Shown here: piece by piece, positions 25,167 through 34,036 of the stretch
How the letters are laid out: every line of letters begins with the position of its first letter
Position numbering within the stretch: position 1 is the stretch's first letter
Source of the DNA: Flavobacterium sp. HJ-32-4
Lineage (GTDB): Bacteria > Bacteroidota > Bacteroidia > Flavobacteriales > Flavobacteriaceae
NCBI RefSeq assembly: GCF_022532105.1
Contig: NZ_CP092832.1
Coordinates: forward strand, 1,641,001-1,705,000
Reading direction: 5' to 3'
Length of the DNA stretch: 64,000 nt
Made by a program: the position numbers and the translations under genes
The notes under the pieces: model-generated
What the model saw: only the letters and a program-made list of their open reading frames with translations
What the model was told of the DNA's origin: nothing
Databases searched by the model: none

Positions 25167-25544
25167 ATGCGTGACATCGAAAACCAAGACGACCTCTACC
25201 AACTCGTCGAGACCTTTTACCAACGGCTGCTGAGCGATCCGGCCATTGCCTATATCTTCACGGATGTAGTCAAAATCCACCTCGAAGAACACCTCCCGAT
25301 CCTCGTAACGTTCTGGTCGCAGGCCATTCTCGGAACCGGTGGTTACACCCGCAACCTAACCCAGTTGCATGTAGACGTCAGCGCCAAAGAACGCCTTACC
25401 CCCGCACTCTTCCAGATTTGGCTCGGTCACTTCAATGCCAGCGTCGATTTTCTTTTCAAAGGACCTAAAGCCGAACAGATCAAGACACAGGCCCTCAGCA
25501 TTGCAACCATTATGCAAATTAAGATTGCGGCGCAGGAAAAATAA
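25167..25544 (+). CDS. Group III truncated hemoglobin
   Basis: A 125-residue globin-like protein with LVETFYQRLLSDPAIAYIFTDV and HLPILVTFWSQAILGTGGYTRN, typical of group III truncated hemoglobins. A likely proximal histidine lies in QLHVDV. It would bind heme and may handle oxygen or nitric oxide. The frame also allows a GTG at 25134, but the ATG at 25167 places MRDIENQDDLYQLV at the normal start. Confidence 0.88.
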   Translation: MRDIENQDDLYQLVETFYQRLLSDPAIAYIFTDVVKIHLEEHLPILVTFWSQAILGTGGYTRNLTQLHVDVSAKERLTPALFQIWLGHFNASVDFLFKGPKAEQIKTQALSIATIMQIKIAAQEK

Positions 25545-25663
25545 CACAAAATGCAATCTGTAAGGCGGTTTCGCGCGAAATCCGTAAATCGGGCCTTCAA
25601 ATGACATCCGTCAGGAAACCCTTCCGTAACAATTTCGTAATTTCGTAAGGATAACCTAAACGC

Positions 25664-26722
25664 ATGAACATAAAGATAACCGGATCCGGGAGTTACATAC
25701 CAAACGTACGTGTCACTAATGCCGAATTCGCCCAACACGTTTTCCTTAGTGAAGACGGCACTAATCTCCCGTATCCCAACAACACGGTAACCGAAAAATT
25801 CCGCGAAATCACCGGTATCGAAGAACGACGATACGTCGAAAATGACCTACTGACATCCGATATTGCGTTCTTAGCCGCCGAAAAAGCCATCGCCGACGCG
25901 GGCATCGATCCCGAAACGCTCGACTATATCATCTTCGCCCATAACTTCGGCAACGTCAAGAAAGACGCGATCCAAACCGATATCCTGCCGAGCCTCGCCA
26001 GCCGGGTGAAATACAGCCTTCGCATCCGCAACCCGAAATGTGTCGCCTACGATATCCTCTTCGGATGCCCCGGTTGGGTAGAAGGCGTCATCCAGGCACA
26101 GGCCTTCATCAAAGCCGGAATGGCCAAACGCTGCCTCGTCATCGGGGCCGAAACGCTCTCACGCGTGGTCGATATGCACGACCGCGACAGCATGATTTAC
26201 TCCGACGGCGCCGGTGCCACGGTCATTGAAGCCACCGATGAACCCGGAGGCATCCTCGGACACGCCACGGCCACCTTTTCCTACGACGAGGCCTACTACC
26301 TTTTTTTCGGTAACTCGTTCAATAAAGACCACGACCCAGACGTGCGCTACATCAAGATGCACGGCCGCAAAATCTACGAATTCGCCCTGTCGAACGTGCC
26401 GAAAGCCATGAAAGACTGCCTCGATGCCAGTGGTTTAGACATCTCTGACGTCAAAAAAGTGCTCATCCACCAGGCGAACGAAAAGATGGATGAAGCCATA
26501 GTCCAGCGGTTCTATAAACTCTATAACCAACGACCACCCGAAGGCATCATGCCGATGAGCATCCATTACCTCGGCAATTCGAGCGTCGCCACGATCCCGA
26601 CCCTATACGACCTGCTCGTCAAAGGAAAAATCCGTGAACAGGCCCTCAACAAAGGCGATGTTGTTATCTTTGCATCCGTCGGCGCCGGCATGAACATCAA
26701 TGCGTTCGTGTACCGGATGTGA
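25664..26722 (+). CDS. 3-oxoacyl-ACP synthase III-family protein (FabH-like)
   Basis: The 352-residue thiolase-fold protein has the complete FabH triad: C135 in ILFGCPGW, H269 in VLIHQANEKM and N305 in LGNSSVAT. It probably condenses an acyl-CoA with malonyl-ACP or a related acceptor. The region DHDPDVRYIKMHGRKIYEFA is also typical. The N-terminal insertion (FLSEDGTNLPYPNN) is seen in Bacteroidetes paralogues, which may not be the housekeeping FabH. It stands alone. The 119-base gap before it holds several TTTCGTAA repeats. Confidence 0.92.
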   Translation: MNIKITGSGSYIPNVRVTNAEFAQHVFLSEDGTNLPYPNNTVTEKFREITGIEERRYVENDLLTSDIAFLAAEKAIADAGIDPETLDYIIFAHNFGNVKKDAIQTDILPSLASRVKYSLRIRNPKCVAYDILFGCPGWVEGVIQAQAFIKAGMAKRCLVIGAETLSRVVDMHDRDSMIYSDGAGATVIEATDEPGGILGHATATFSYDEAYYLFFGNSFNKDHDPDVRYIKMHGRKIYEFALSNVPKAMKDCLDASGLDISDVKKVLIHQANEKMDEAIVQRFYKLYNQRPPEGIMPMSIHYLGNSSVATIPTLYDLLVKGKIREQALNKGDVVIFASVGAGMNINAFVYRM

Positions 26723-26732
26723 CGATTGATTT

Positions 26733-26880
26733 GAAGCTGATCCGGCTGTTTGCTGCAAGTCCTCACCGGCGTGCCGGTTTTTTGTCGGTTTCCCGCGAGC
26801 TTCCCTCGGTCGCTGCGGTCTCCCCGCAAAAAACAACGGCACCCCGCTTCCGGGCTTTCCGCGTCCATCCGGGCTAAAAC
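26733..26880 (-). repeat. Structured intergenic element, copy B
   Basis: Read on the minus strand it opens with TAGCCCGGATGG and closes with AAACAGCCGGAT, the same boxes as copy D at 58.5 kb. The stem is GTGCCG-GTTTTTTG (26771-26784) paired with CAAAAAAC-AA-CGGCAC (26827-26842). An inner hairpin, CGAG (26796-26799) / CTCG (26805-26808), has loop CTTCC. Confidence 0.75.
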
Positions 26881-26886
26881 CGCTAC

Positions 26887-27408
26887 ATGTACGAAACAAC
26901 CTTTCCCAACAAACGCTTCCGGCACACGCTGGAATTCCTGAAAAAACACGTGTCGACGTCAGAGACGATCCTCGACCTGGGCGTACCGAACCCGTTCTCC
27001 GAGATCATGCTGCAAAACGGCTACCAGGTGCAGAATACATCCGGCGAAGACCTTGACAACGACCAGTCGGCCCTGCAGTCCAGCGACGCGACCGTGGTCA
27101 CGGCCTTCGAGATTTTCGAACACCTGCTCAATCCGTACACCGTATTGCAATCCATGAAGGCCAACAAACTCGTGTTGTCGATCCCGATGCGGTTGTGGTT
27201 TGCGCCGGCCTATCGCAGCAAGACCGATCCGTGGGACCGTCACTATCATGAGTTTGAGGACTGGCAACTCGACTGGCTCCTTGAAAAAACCGGCTGGACC
27301 ATCCTTGACCGCCAGAAATTCACCAATCCGGTAAAGAAAATCGGCTGGCGTCCGTTGCTCCGGCGGTTTACGCCCCGTTATTATATCATCTACGCCGAGC
27401 GCCGATGA
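26887..27408 (+). CDS. SAM-dependent methyltransferase
   Basis: The 173-residue protein has a compact class I methyltransferase core. ETILDLGVPNPFSEIM is the SAM motif I in a degenerate form, DATVVTAFEIFEHLLNP is the acidic and catalytic region, and KANKLVLSIPMRLW follows. The usual GxGxG of motif I is reduced to DLGVPN. The substrate is unknown. It overlaps the next glycosyltransferase gene by four bases, so the pair probably modifies one glycan or lipid. Structured element B ends seven bases upstream. Confidence 0.8.
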   Translation: MYETTFPNKRFRHTLEFLKKHVSTSETILDLGVPNPFSEIMLQNGYQVQNTSGEDLDNDQSALQSSDATVVTAFEIFEHLLNPYTVLQSMKANKLVLSIPMRLWFAPAYRSKTDPWDRHYHEFEDWQLDWLLEKTGWTILDRQKFTNPVKKIGWRPLLRRFTPRYYIIYAERR

Positions 27409-28256
27409 ACTATTACGTCGTGATCCCCGCACACAACGAAGCGTCGTTCCTGAAACTGACGCTTGATTCGCTGGCGGCCCAAACCGTGCTGCCCACGAAA
27501 GTGGTGGTGGTTGACGACCATTCTTCCGATGCCACTTTTTCCATCGCATCCGACTTCGCGCAACAGCACCCGTGGCTATCGGTGATCCGGGCCGAATCAG
27601 ACGCTGTGCACCTGCCCGGCAGTAAAGTCATCCGTGCTTTTGAGAAAGGGTTTGCGACACTTGACTCAAATTTTGATATCATCGTCAAAGCCGACGCCGA
27701 CCTGATTTTTCCTGCGTCGTATTTCGAAACCATACTGCACCACTTCGCCTCCGACGAACGCATCGGAATGGCCGGCGGCTTTGCGTATATCGAAAAGAAC
27801 AGCGAATGGGTATTAGAAAACCTTACCGATAAAGACCATATCCGCGGTGCGTTCAAAGCCTATCGCAAGGCGTGCTTTGAGCAAATCGGTGGACTTCGGC
27901 CCGCTATGGGTTGGGATACCGTTGACGAACTGCTCTGTGCCTTCTTTGGCTGGAAGGTTGTTACTGACGAGTCGCTTCATGTGCGGCACCTAAAACCCAC
28001 CGGCGCCAATTACAACCAGGCGGCTCGCTTCAAACAGGGAGAAGCCTTTTACTCCCTCGGCTACGGCTTCGCCATCACGGCCATTGCCTCGGCCAAGCTT
28101 GCACTTATGAAAGGCAAACCCGCCCTGTATTTCGACTATATGCGCGGTTTTCTCAAAGCGGCACGCGCCCGTAAACCGCTTCTGGTCACCGACGAACAGG
28201 CGGCTTTCATCCGGAGCTACCGTTGGTCGCGGATGAAAGGCAAATTGGGCGGATAA
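27405..28256 (+). CDS. Glycosyltransferase family 2 protein
   Basis: The 283-residue GT-A fold glycosyltransferase begins YYVVIPAHNEASFLKLTLDSLAAQT. VVVDDHSSDAT and the metal-binding DADLIFP (DxD) follow, and the acceptor region has GWDTVDELLC. No transmembrane helix is evident, so it acts at the cytoplasmic face. It is coupled to the methyltransferase by a four-base overlap, suggesting a small glycan-modification unit. Donor and acceptor are unknown. Confidence 0.9.
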   Translation: MNYYVVIPAHNEASFLKLTLDSLAAQTVLPTKVVVVDDHSSDATFSIASDFAQQHPWLSVIRAESDAVHLPGSKVIRAFEKGFATLDSNFDIIVKADADLIFPASYFETILHHFASDERIGMAGGFAYIEKNSEWVLENLTDKDHIRGAFKAYRKACFEQIGGLRPAMGWDTVDELLCAFFGWKVVTDESLHVRHLKPTGANYNQAARFKQGEAFYSLGYGFAITAIASAKLALMKGKPALYFDYMRGFLKAARARKPLLVTDEQAAFIRSYRWSRMKGKLGG

Positions 28257-28359
28257 CCGATGAAACGGTTACCGGTCTTCGCTGCTGTTTTTTTTGATCG
28301 TTTTTTGGAATAAACGGGGGTGTATGAGCCAGTAAGGCGCGACATCCATCCGGTTTCGT

Positions 28360-28367
28360 TATATTTG
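28360..28367 (+). promoter_or_regulatory. -7 box before the DUF493-DUF4290-murA operon
   Basis: TATATTTG fits TAnnTTTG and lies 14 bases before the ATG at 28382. No clear TTG is found at the expected distance upstream. Confidence 0.5.
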
Positions 28368-28381
28368 CGTTTATTTTCGAC

Positions 28382-28666
28382 ATGGACAAAAAGACGGAGG
28401 AATTCTACATACGTTTGCGCGACGAGTTGCAAACCACATCGGCCTGGCCCTCAGATTATCTATATAAATTCATCGTGCCTACCGACGCCGGGAAAATCCG
28501 GCAGGTAGAAGACGCCTTCGACAACCTCGGGGCGGTCATCACAACACACAAATCGAAGAACGGCAACTACACCAGTGTTTCAGTCAATGTGACCATGAAA
28601 AACCCGGATGCCGTGATCGAAAAATACATCGCCGTCTCGACTATCGAGGGCATAATCTCATTGTAA
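28382..28666 (+). CDS. DUF493 (YbeD-like) family protein
   Basis: This 94-residue small cytoplasmic protein of the YbeD/DUF493 family has PSDYLYKFIVP near the start and SKNGNYTSVSVNVTM in the middle, which give a ferredoxin-like beta-alpha-beta fold. The molecular role is not established. It is the first gene of an operon with DUF4290 and murA, an order I recognise from other Flavobacteriaceae. Its stop overlaps the next ATG by one base (TAATG). Confidence 0.87.
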   Translation: MDKKTEEFYIRLRDELQTTSAWPSDYLYKFIVPTDAGKIRQVEDAFDNLGAVITTHKSKNGNYTSVSVNVTMKNPDAVIEKYIAVSTIEGIISL

Positions 28667-29367
28667 TGGCTGAACGTTATCACCCGGAGAATGCACACGA
28701 CGTTGTGCATCACCTAGAATACAATGCAGAACGCGAACCGTTGTTCATTCCTGAATACGGTCGTATCCTGCAAAAACTCATCATGCAGGCGGTCGAAGTG
28801 GCCGATCGTGATGAACGTAACCGACTGGCCCGTTACATCATCCAGGTGATGGGCAATATGAACCCGCATTTGCGTGATGTGCCGGATTTCCAGCATAAAC
28901 TCTGGGATCAGATCTTCATCATGTCCGACTTCAAACTTGATGTAGATTCACCCTACCCGCTCCCGACGGCAGAAGTACTGCAGTTGCGCCCGGAACCGCT
29001 GCCCTATCCGCAGCACTTTCCGAAGTATCGGTATTACGGCAACAACATCCAATACATGATCGACGCGGCCTTGCAGTGGGAGGACGGCGAAATGAAGAGC
29101 GCGCTCGCCATCGCCATCGCCAACCACATGAAGAAAATGTACCTGAGTTGGAACAAGGAAACCGTTACCGATGAGGTCATCTTCCAGCACCTACACGAAC
29201 TGTCGGGCGGCCGACTCGACCTGCAGGGTACCGAAGAACTGGTGGAAACGGCTGAGCTTATCAAGACGAACCGACGCATGTCGAATTCGAAAAAGCCGCC
29301 CATACAGCAGACCAACAACAACCAGAAGAAAAACAATAAAAAGAACCAGTACAAAAAAAAGCAATAA
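28666..29367 (+). CDS. DUF4290 domain-containing protein
   Basis: A 233-residue protein of the Bacteroidetes-restricted DUF4290 family, beginning HPENAHDVVHHLEYNAEREPLFIPEYGR. The first 170 residues are mostly helical. The last 30 are very rich in Lys, Asn and Gln (NNNQKKNNKKNQYKKKQ), a flexible basic tail that could bind nucleic acid or membrane. Function is unknown. Its position directly before murA (3 bases apart) suggests a link with envelope growth. Confidence 0.88.
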   Translation: MAERYHPENAHDVVHHLEYNAEREPLFIPEYGRILQKLIMQAVEVADRDERNRLARYIIQVMGNMNPHLRDVPDFQHKLWDQIFIMSDFKLDVDSPYPLPTAEVLQLRPEPLPYPQHFPKYRYYGNNIQYMIDAALQWEDGEMKSALAIAIANHMKKMYLSWNKETVTDEVIFQHLHELSGGRLDLQGTEELVETAELIKTNRRMSNSKKPPIQQTNNNQKKNNKKNQYKKKQ

Positions 29368-29370
29368 TCG

Positions 29371-30681
29371 ATGGGGGTTTTCAAGATCGAGGGCGGCGTG
29401 CCGCTGAAAGGGGAAGTGACGCCGCAGGGCGCTAAGAACGAAGCACTGCAAATACTATGTGCCGTATTATTGACGCCGGAAAAGGTCACAATCCATAACG
29501 TGCCGGATATCATCGACGTCAACAAGCTTATCTCGCTATTGAAAAGCCTGGGCGTGAAAGTCGAGAAAATAGGGAAGGGATCGTATACCTTCGAATCGGA
29601 TGAGGTAAACGTGGGCTACCTTGAAACAGAGGCGTTCCGCAAAGAAGGCGGTGCATTGCGAGGTTCGATTATGATCGTAGGACCACTATTGGCGCGATTC
29701 GGCCGTGGATACATCCCGAAACCGGGCGGTGACAAAATCGGTCGTCGTCGACTTGACACGCACTTCGAAGGGTTTATCAATCTGGGTGCATCGTTCCGCT
29801 ACAACCGCGAAGACCATTTTTATGGGGTAGAAGCACCAAACGGACTCACCGGCACTGACATGCTTCTTGACGAAGCATCGGTTACGGGTACCGCCAATAT
29901 CGTCATGGCTGCTGTTTTGGCCAAAGGCGTTACCACTATCTATAACGCGGCTTGTGAACCGTACCTGCAACAGTTGTCGAAGATGCTCAACTCCATGGGC
30001 GCGAAGATAACCGGTATCGGATCCAACCTGTTAACCATTGAAGGCGTTGAGCGACTCGGAGGTTGCGAACACCGCATCCTGCCGGATATGATTGAAATCG
30101 GCTCGTGGATTGGCCTGGCCGCCATGACCCGCAGCGAGATCACCATTAAAAACGTAAGCTGGGACAATTTGGGCCTTATCCCCAATACCTTCCGCAAACT
30201 GGGCATCACACTCGAGAAAAAAGGGGATGACATCTATATTCCCGCCCATACCGACGGTTATGAGGTCAAAACTGACATCGATGGTTCGATCCTGACGATT
30301 GCCGATGCCCCATGGCCAGGCTTCACGCCGGATTTGCTGAGTATTGTTTTGGTCGTTGCTACGCAGGCCAAAGGCGATGTGCTGATCCACCAAAAAATGT
30401 TTGAAAGCCGCCTTTTCTTCGTTGACAAACTCATCGACATGGGCGCTAAAATCATGTTGTGCGACCCACACCGTGCGGTGGTTATCGGCCACGACTTCAA
30501 ATCGCAGTTGAAAGCGACGGTCATGTCGTCTCCGGATATCCGGGCCGGTATCGCGTTGTTGATTGCGGCCCTGTCAGCGAAAGGCACCAGTACCATCCAG
30601 AACATCGAGCAGATCGATCGTGGATACGAAGACATTGAGAACCGACTGAAAGCATTGGGCGCGCGGATTACCCGAGAGTAG
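29371..30681 (+). CDS. murA: UDP-N-acetylglucosamine 1-carboxyvinyltransferase (Cys-to-Asp active site)
   Basis: The 436-residue MurA transfers enolpyruvate from phosphoenolpyruvate to UDP-GlcNAc, the first committed step of peptidoglycan synthesis. The N-terminal KNEALQILCAVLLT segment and GPLLARFGRG are clear. The active-site loop, which reads PGGCxIG in E. coli, is PGGDKIGRRRLD here, so D121 (codon GAC at 29731-29733) replaces the cysteine that fosfomycin alkylates. This substitution is known in Mycobacterium and Chlamydia MurA and gives intrinsic fosfomycin resistance. Third gene of the operon, followed by a terminator. Confidence 0.96.
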   Translation: MGVFKIEGGVPLKGEVTPQGAKNEALQILCAVLLTPEKVTIHNVPDIIDVNKLISLLKSLGVKVEKIGKGSYTFESDEVNVGYLETEAFRKEGGALRGSIMIVGPLLARFGRGYIPKPGGDKIGRRRLDTHFEGFINLGASFRYNREDHFYGVEAPNGLTGTDMLLDEASVTGTANIVMAAVLAKGVTTIYNAACEPYLQQLSKMLNSMGAKITGIGSNLLTIEGVERLGGCEHRILPDMIEIGSWIGLAAMTRSEITIKNVSWDNLGLIPNTFRKLGITLEKKGDDIYIPAHTDGYEVKTDIDGSILTIADAPWPGFTPDLLSIVLVVATQAKGDVLIHQKMFESRLFFVDKLIDMGAKIMLCDPHRAVVIGHDFKSQLKATVMSSPDIRAGIALLIAALSAKGTSTIQNIEQIDRGYEDIENRLKALGARITRE

Positions 30682-30701
30682 CCCAATCCATACTATAAAA
30701 T

Positions 30702-30730
30702 AAAAATCCCGGTTTCAAGCCGGGATTTTT
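30702..30730. terminator. Bidirectional terminator between murA and the EF-hand lipoprotein
   Basis: AAAAATCCCGG (30702-30712) / CCGGGATTTTT (30720-30730) with a seven-base loop. It serves both convergent genes. Confidence 0.88.
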
Positions 30731-30732
30731 TA

Positions 30733-31452
30733 TTAGTGAATGGGGTCATATGCCACCGTTGTCCAGTTTTTCGTTACGTCGCAGTAGTGGTAATGAATGA
30801 TGTCTTTTGCGTCGAATTGTCCGTTTTTGTTCGTATCCTCTGCACAACGAAAATACAGGCGCTCCTGGCTTTCGACAAAGGTCCAGTCGATCACTTCCTG
30901 CATGTCAACCGATAATTTCGTAAACCGGGTGCCGTCGGCCGCGCTGATGTATAATGATTTGATGTCGTTCTCGTCAAGGCGACCGTCGCGGTTCGTATCG
31001 CTGTCAGCGAGCGTATACACAATCGCGGGCGCCTTCTTGCGCGCCTGCAAGCCAGATAGATAGGTCGCGGTGTAAATGGTCACCTCTTTATCGGTTAACT
31101 TCCGAAAGGCCGTCGAATCCTGATGCTGGAAGGCGAGGTTCTTCAAATAGCCGGTAAATTCAAAACGGTCGTAGTTCGAGACGCTGAAACTGACATCCTG
31201 CGTGTAGCTCGATTCGAATTTGCCACTGCTTCGCGTCACGCGGGCATTTCCGATGGGATGTATCAGGTAACGGGAACCTTCGACCTGCACGGGCAAATCG
31301 GCCACGCGCACGTCAACCGTGTCCTTCTTATCGCTGGCGGGTGCCGCTTTCGCAGCATCTTCATAAATGACTTTAGGCGTGGCGGCTACTTCTTCTTTTT
31401 TACAGGAAGTCACAAGCGCCGTCAGCAATAGCGGTATCAGGATGCGTTTCAT
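30733..31452 (-). CDS. Lipoprotein with two EF-hand-like motifs
   Basis: The 239-residue protein has a lipoprotein signal (MKRILIPLLLTALVTSC, acylated C17). The C-terminal third carries two calcium-binding loops of the dockerin/EF-hand kind: DSDTNRDGRLDENDI and DTNKNGQFDAKDI. The middle (about 60-150) looks like a beta-rich domain with no family I recognise. It should sit in the outer membrane or periplasm and bind calcium. On the minus strand, a -7 box TATCTTTG (31477-31470) precedes it. Confidence 0.78.
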   Translation of the reverse strand: MKRILIPLLLTALVTSCKKEEVAATPKVIYEDAAKAAPASDKKDTVDVRVADLPVQVEGSRYLIHPIGNARVTRSSGKFESSYTQDVSFSVSNYDRFEFTGYLKNLAFQHQDSTAFRKLTDKEVTIYTATYLSGLQARKKAPAIVYTLADSDTNRDGRLDENDIKSLYISAADGTRFTKLSVDMQEVIDWTFVESQERLYFRCAEDTNKNGQFDAKDIIHYHYCDVTKNWTTVAYDPIH

Positions 31453-31500
31453 GGAACTACGATATAAACCAAAGATAGTGATTTTGCCTTTGCTACCCCG

Positions 31501-33975
31501 TTAAAGCTTCATGCTGAAACGGAGGTTGAAGACGCGTGTGGTAAGGTAGTTCGGCACACCATACTGTGTCTTGGTATACACGTCGCGTACCCAGGTATTG
31601 GTAATCGAGTTCTGGTTGTTGAAGAGGTTGAAAATCTCGAAGCCTGCCGAGAAATCGTGGAATTTCTTCAGCCAATGCCCATCCGGACGCTTGTCGTTGT
31701 TTTCCGTGAAGACGTAGGAAAAACCAACGTCGGCGCGGCGGTAATCGGGCAGTCGGATCTGGTATTGGTACGGATCGGCATAGGAAGGAGAGCCACCCGG
31801 TAGCCCTGTATTGTAAACGAGGTTTAGGTACACTTTTACGTTCGGGATATTGGGCATGTAATCCTGGAACAGGATGCCAAACTTCAGTCGTTGGTCGGTC
31901 GGACGCGAAATCCAGCCTTTGTTGGCATAGTTCTCTTCTGTTTTCATATACCCGAAACTGAACCACGACTCGGTTCCTTTCACGAACTCACCGTTCAGTC
32001 GCATATCGAGTCCCTGCACATAGGCCTTCGCATTGTTGTCAGCCGAATAGCGGATTCGCACGTTGTCGATGGTATAGGTGTTGACATCACTCAACGACTT
32101 ATAATACACCTCGGAGACGAGTCGGAACTTCTTGTCGCCCCACATCTTAAACGCATAATCATGGCCGAATACCACATGTATCGATTGCTGCGCCTTCACA
32201 TCCGGATTCACCGTGCCGGTGGCATCGCGCAATTCGCGGTAAAAGGGAGGTTGGTGATAGAAACCGCCCGAGAGCCGGAATAACATATCGCGACTACCGT
32301 TGGGTTTAAAGGTAAACTGGGCCCTCGGACTAAAAACGGTTTGTTGTTTGCCGTCGGCTGCATCGCCCGATACCTTCCAGCTATGGAAGCGCGCTCCCAG
32401 GTTGATGAACAGGTCGCCTTTTCCGATTGAAGCGCGTTTCGACCATTGTGCGAAACCGGAAAAACGGTCAATCGTCACAAAATTCGTGGCGCGTACATTT
32501 TGATACGGAACCAATGGACCTGTGTAAGGATTATACGGCTGGTCGTTCCTAGGCAAATCGATGCGCGGCGGATTGATGGCAAAACCCGCCGAATCAATCA
32601 CTTCCCACTCCACCAGGCGGTCACGGAAATCTTCACGGGTGTATTTGACACCCCAGTCTACCTGGTGGCCGTTGCCGACACGATGGTTGCCCTTCACCTC
32701 GGCATTGACGATAAGGGCATCGAGATCGTTGCGGGCGTGGTTCAATTGGGATCCGATGCCTTCGGTAAACTCGACATTTCCAAAATTTTCATCCCCCAAA
32801 TTCGTGTTCACTTCCCCCAAACGATACTGTGCCAGGATATCATAGTGTTCCTGTTCCTGGGTGTGGTAAGCGGAAGTGATGAATTTCAGCGTGAAATTGT
32901 CGTTGACGGTGTAGGTCGACTTGACCGCGCCGAAGTAGGTAAGGTATTTGTCTTTTTCCTGTCCCTCATAGAAAATCAGCAAGGCAATCGGATCGTCGAT
33001 CGTTCCGAAATTGGTCTGACGGGTGATGGGTCGGTAGTCGTAGCGGTTTTGGGAGATATTCCCCAGGAAACTCCATTCCCATTTCAAAGAAGGGTGCCAA
33101 TTGATAGCTGCCTGTACATCGGCAAAAATCGGACGGAAATTCGTTTCCGTTTCCTGGCTCTTCACCAACATGGCGTTGTTACGGTAGCGTACGCCCACAA
33201 TCCCATCCCACTTTTGGTTTTTGGAAGCGGTCTCTACCATGGCGCTCGCCCCCAGAAAACTGGCGGTGGCGGCCGCTCCGAATTTATACGGTCGGCGGTA
33301 GGTGATGTCAAGCACCGAAGAGAGTTTGTCGCCGTATTTCGCCTGGAACCCGCCGGCGGAAAATTCCACCTTTGAGACCATGTCGGTATTGGTGAAGCTC
33401 AATCCTTCCTGTTGCCCCGATCGGATAAGAAACGGTCGATATACCTCTATTTCATTGACATAAACCAGGTTTTCGTCGAAGTTGCCGCCGCGCACGTTGT
33501 AGCCGGTAGAAAGTTCGTTGTTGCCACTGACGCCGGGCATGGTCTTCAATACGTTTTCAATGCCGGCATTACCACCCGGGCTGTTTGCGATGGTGGCCGG
33601 ATCGACCGTTACAACGCCCTCCACACGGGGTCGGTTTCGGTTGTCAACGACCACTTCTCCCATCATTTCGGTGGTAGTACTTATCTGCGGACTAAGGAGA
33701 TAGTCCTCATTCGGCTTGAGCGTCACAAACACGGATACGTTTTTGTGTCCGACATGCGAGAAGACGACGGTAATTTTTTCATTGGCGGGAACCGTAAGGA
33801 AATAGGCACCGTTCTCATCGGAAGTGGTTATCTGGTCACCGGCTTTAACGGTTACCCCTGCCACGGGAAGATTGGCTTCATCCACCACAACACCTTTTAT
33901 CCGCGCCTGCTGCGCAAAGGCCGAAAAACCAGTAAATACTAATAGGAAGGTCAGGAAGTGGAAGACGGTTTTCAA
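31501..33975 (-). CDS. TonB-dependent outer-membrane receptor
   Basis: The 824-residue protein has a signal peptide ending AFAQ, a carboxypeptidase-like regulatory domain (about 25-95, IKGVVVDEANLPVAGVTVKAGDQITTSDENGAYFLTV), a plug domain (about 100-230, NVLKTMPGVSGNNELSTGYNVRGGNFDENLVYVN) and a 22-strand-type barrel ending in FNLRFSMKL. No SusD partner is adjacent, so it is not a standard polysaccharide-utilisation pair. The substrate is unknown. It follows the M23 peptidase gene by 61 bases and may be cotranscribed. Confidence 0.93.
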   Translation of the reverse strand: MKTVFHFLTFLLVFTGFSAFAQQARIKGVVVDEANLPVAGVTVKAGDQITTSDENGAYFLTVPANEKITVVFSHVGHKNVSVFVTLKPNEDYLLSPQISTTTEMMGEVVVDNRNRPRVEGVVTVDPATIANSPGGNAGIENVLKTMPGVSGNNELSTGYNVRGGNFDENLVYVNEIEVYRPFLIRSGQQEGLSFTNTDMVSKVEFSAGGFQAKYGDKLSSVLDITYRRPYKFGAAATASFLGASAMVETASKNQKWDGIVGVRYRNNAMLVKSQETETNFRPIFADVQAAINWHPSLKWEWSFLGNISQNRYDYRPITRQTNFGTIDDPIALLIFYEGQEKDKYLTYFGAVKSTYTVNDNFTLKFITSAYHTQEQEHYDILAQYRLGEVNTNLGDENFGNVEFTEGIGSQLNHARNDLDALIVNAEVKGNHRVGNGHQVDWGVKYTREDFRDRLVEWEVIDSAGFAINPPRIDLPRNDQPYNPYTGPLVPYQNVRATNFVTIDRFSGFAQWSKRASIGKGDLFINLGARFHSWKVSGDAADGKQQTVFSPRAQFTFKPNGSRDMLFRLSGGFYHQPPFYRELRDATGTVNPDVKAQQSIHVVFGHDYAFKMWGDKKFRLVSEVYYKSLSDVNTYTIDNVRIRYSADNNAKAYVQGLDMRLNGEFVKGTESWFSFGYMKTEENYANKGWISRPTDQRLKFGILFQDYMPNIPNVKVYLNLVYNTGLPGGSPSYADPYQYQIRLPDYRRADVGFSYVFTENNDKRPDGHWLKKFHDFSAGFEIFNLFNNQNSITNTWVRDVYTKTQYGVPNYLTTRVFNLRFSMKL

Positions 33976-34036
33976 ATCGGTCGGTTTAGCGTTGGCACTT
34001 TTCCCAAACGCCGCAGCATCCGGAAAATTGCATGGT

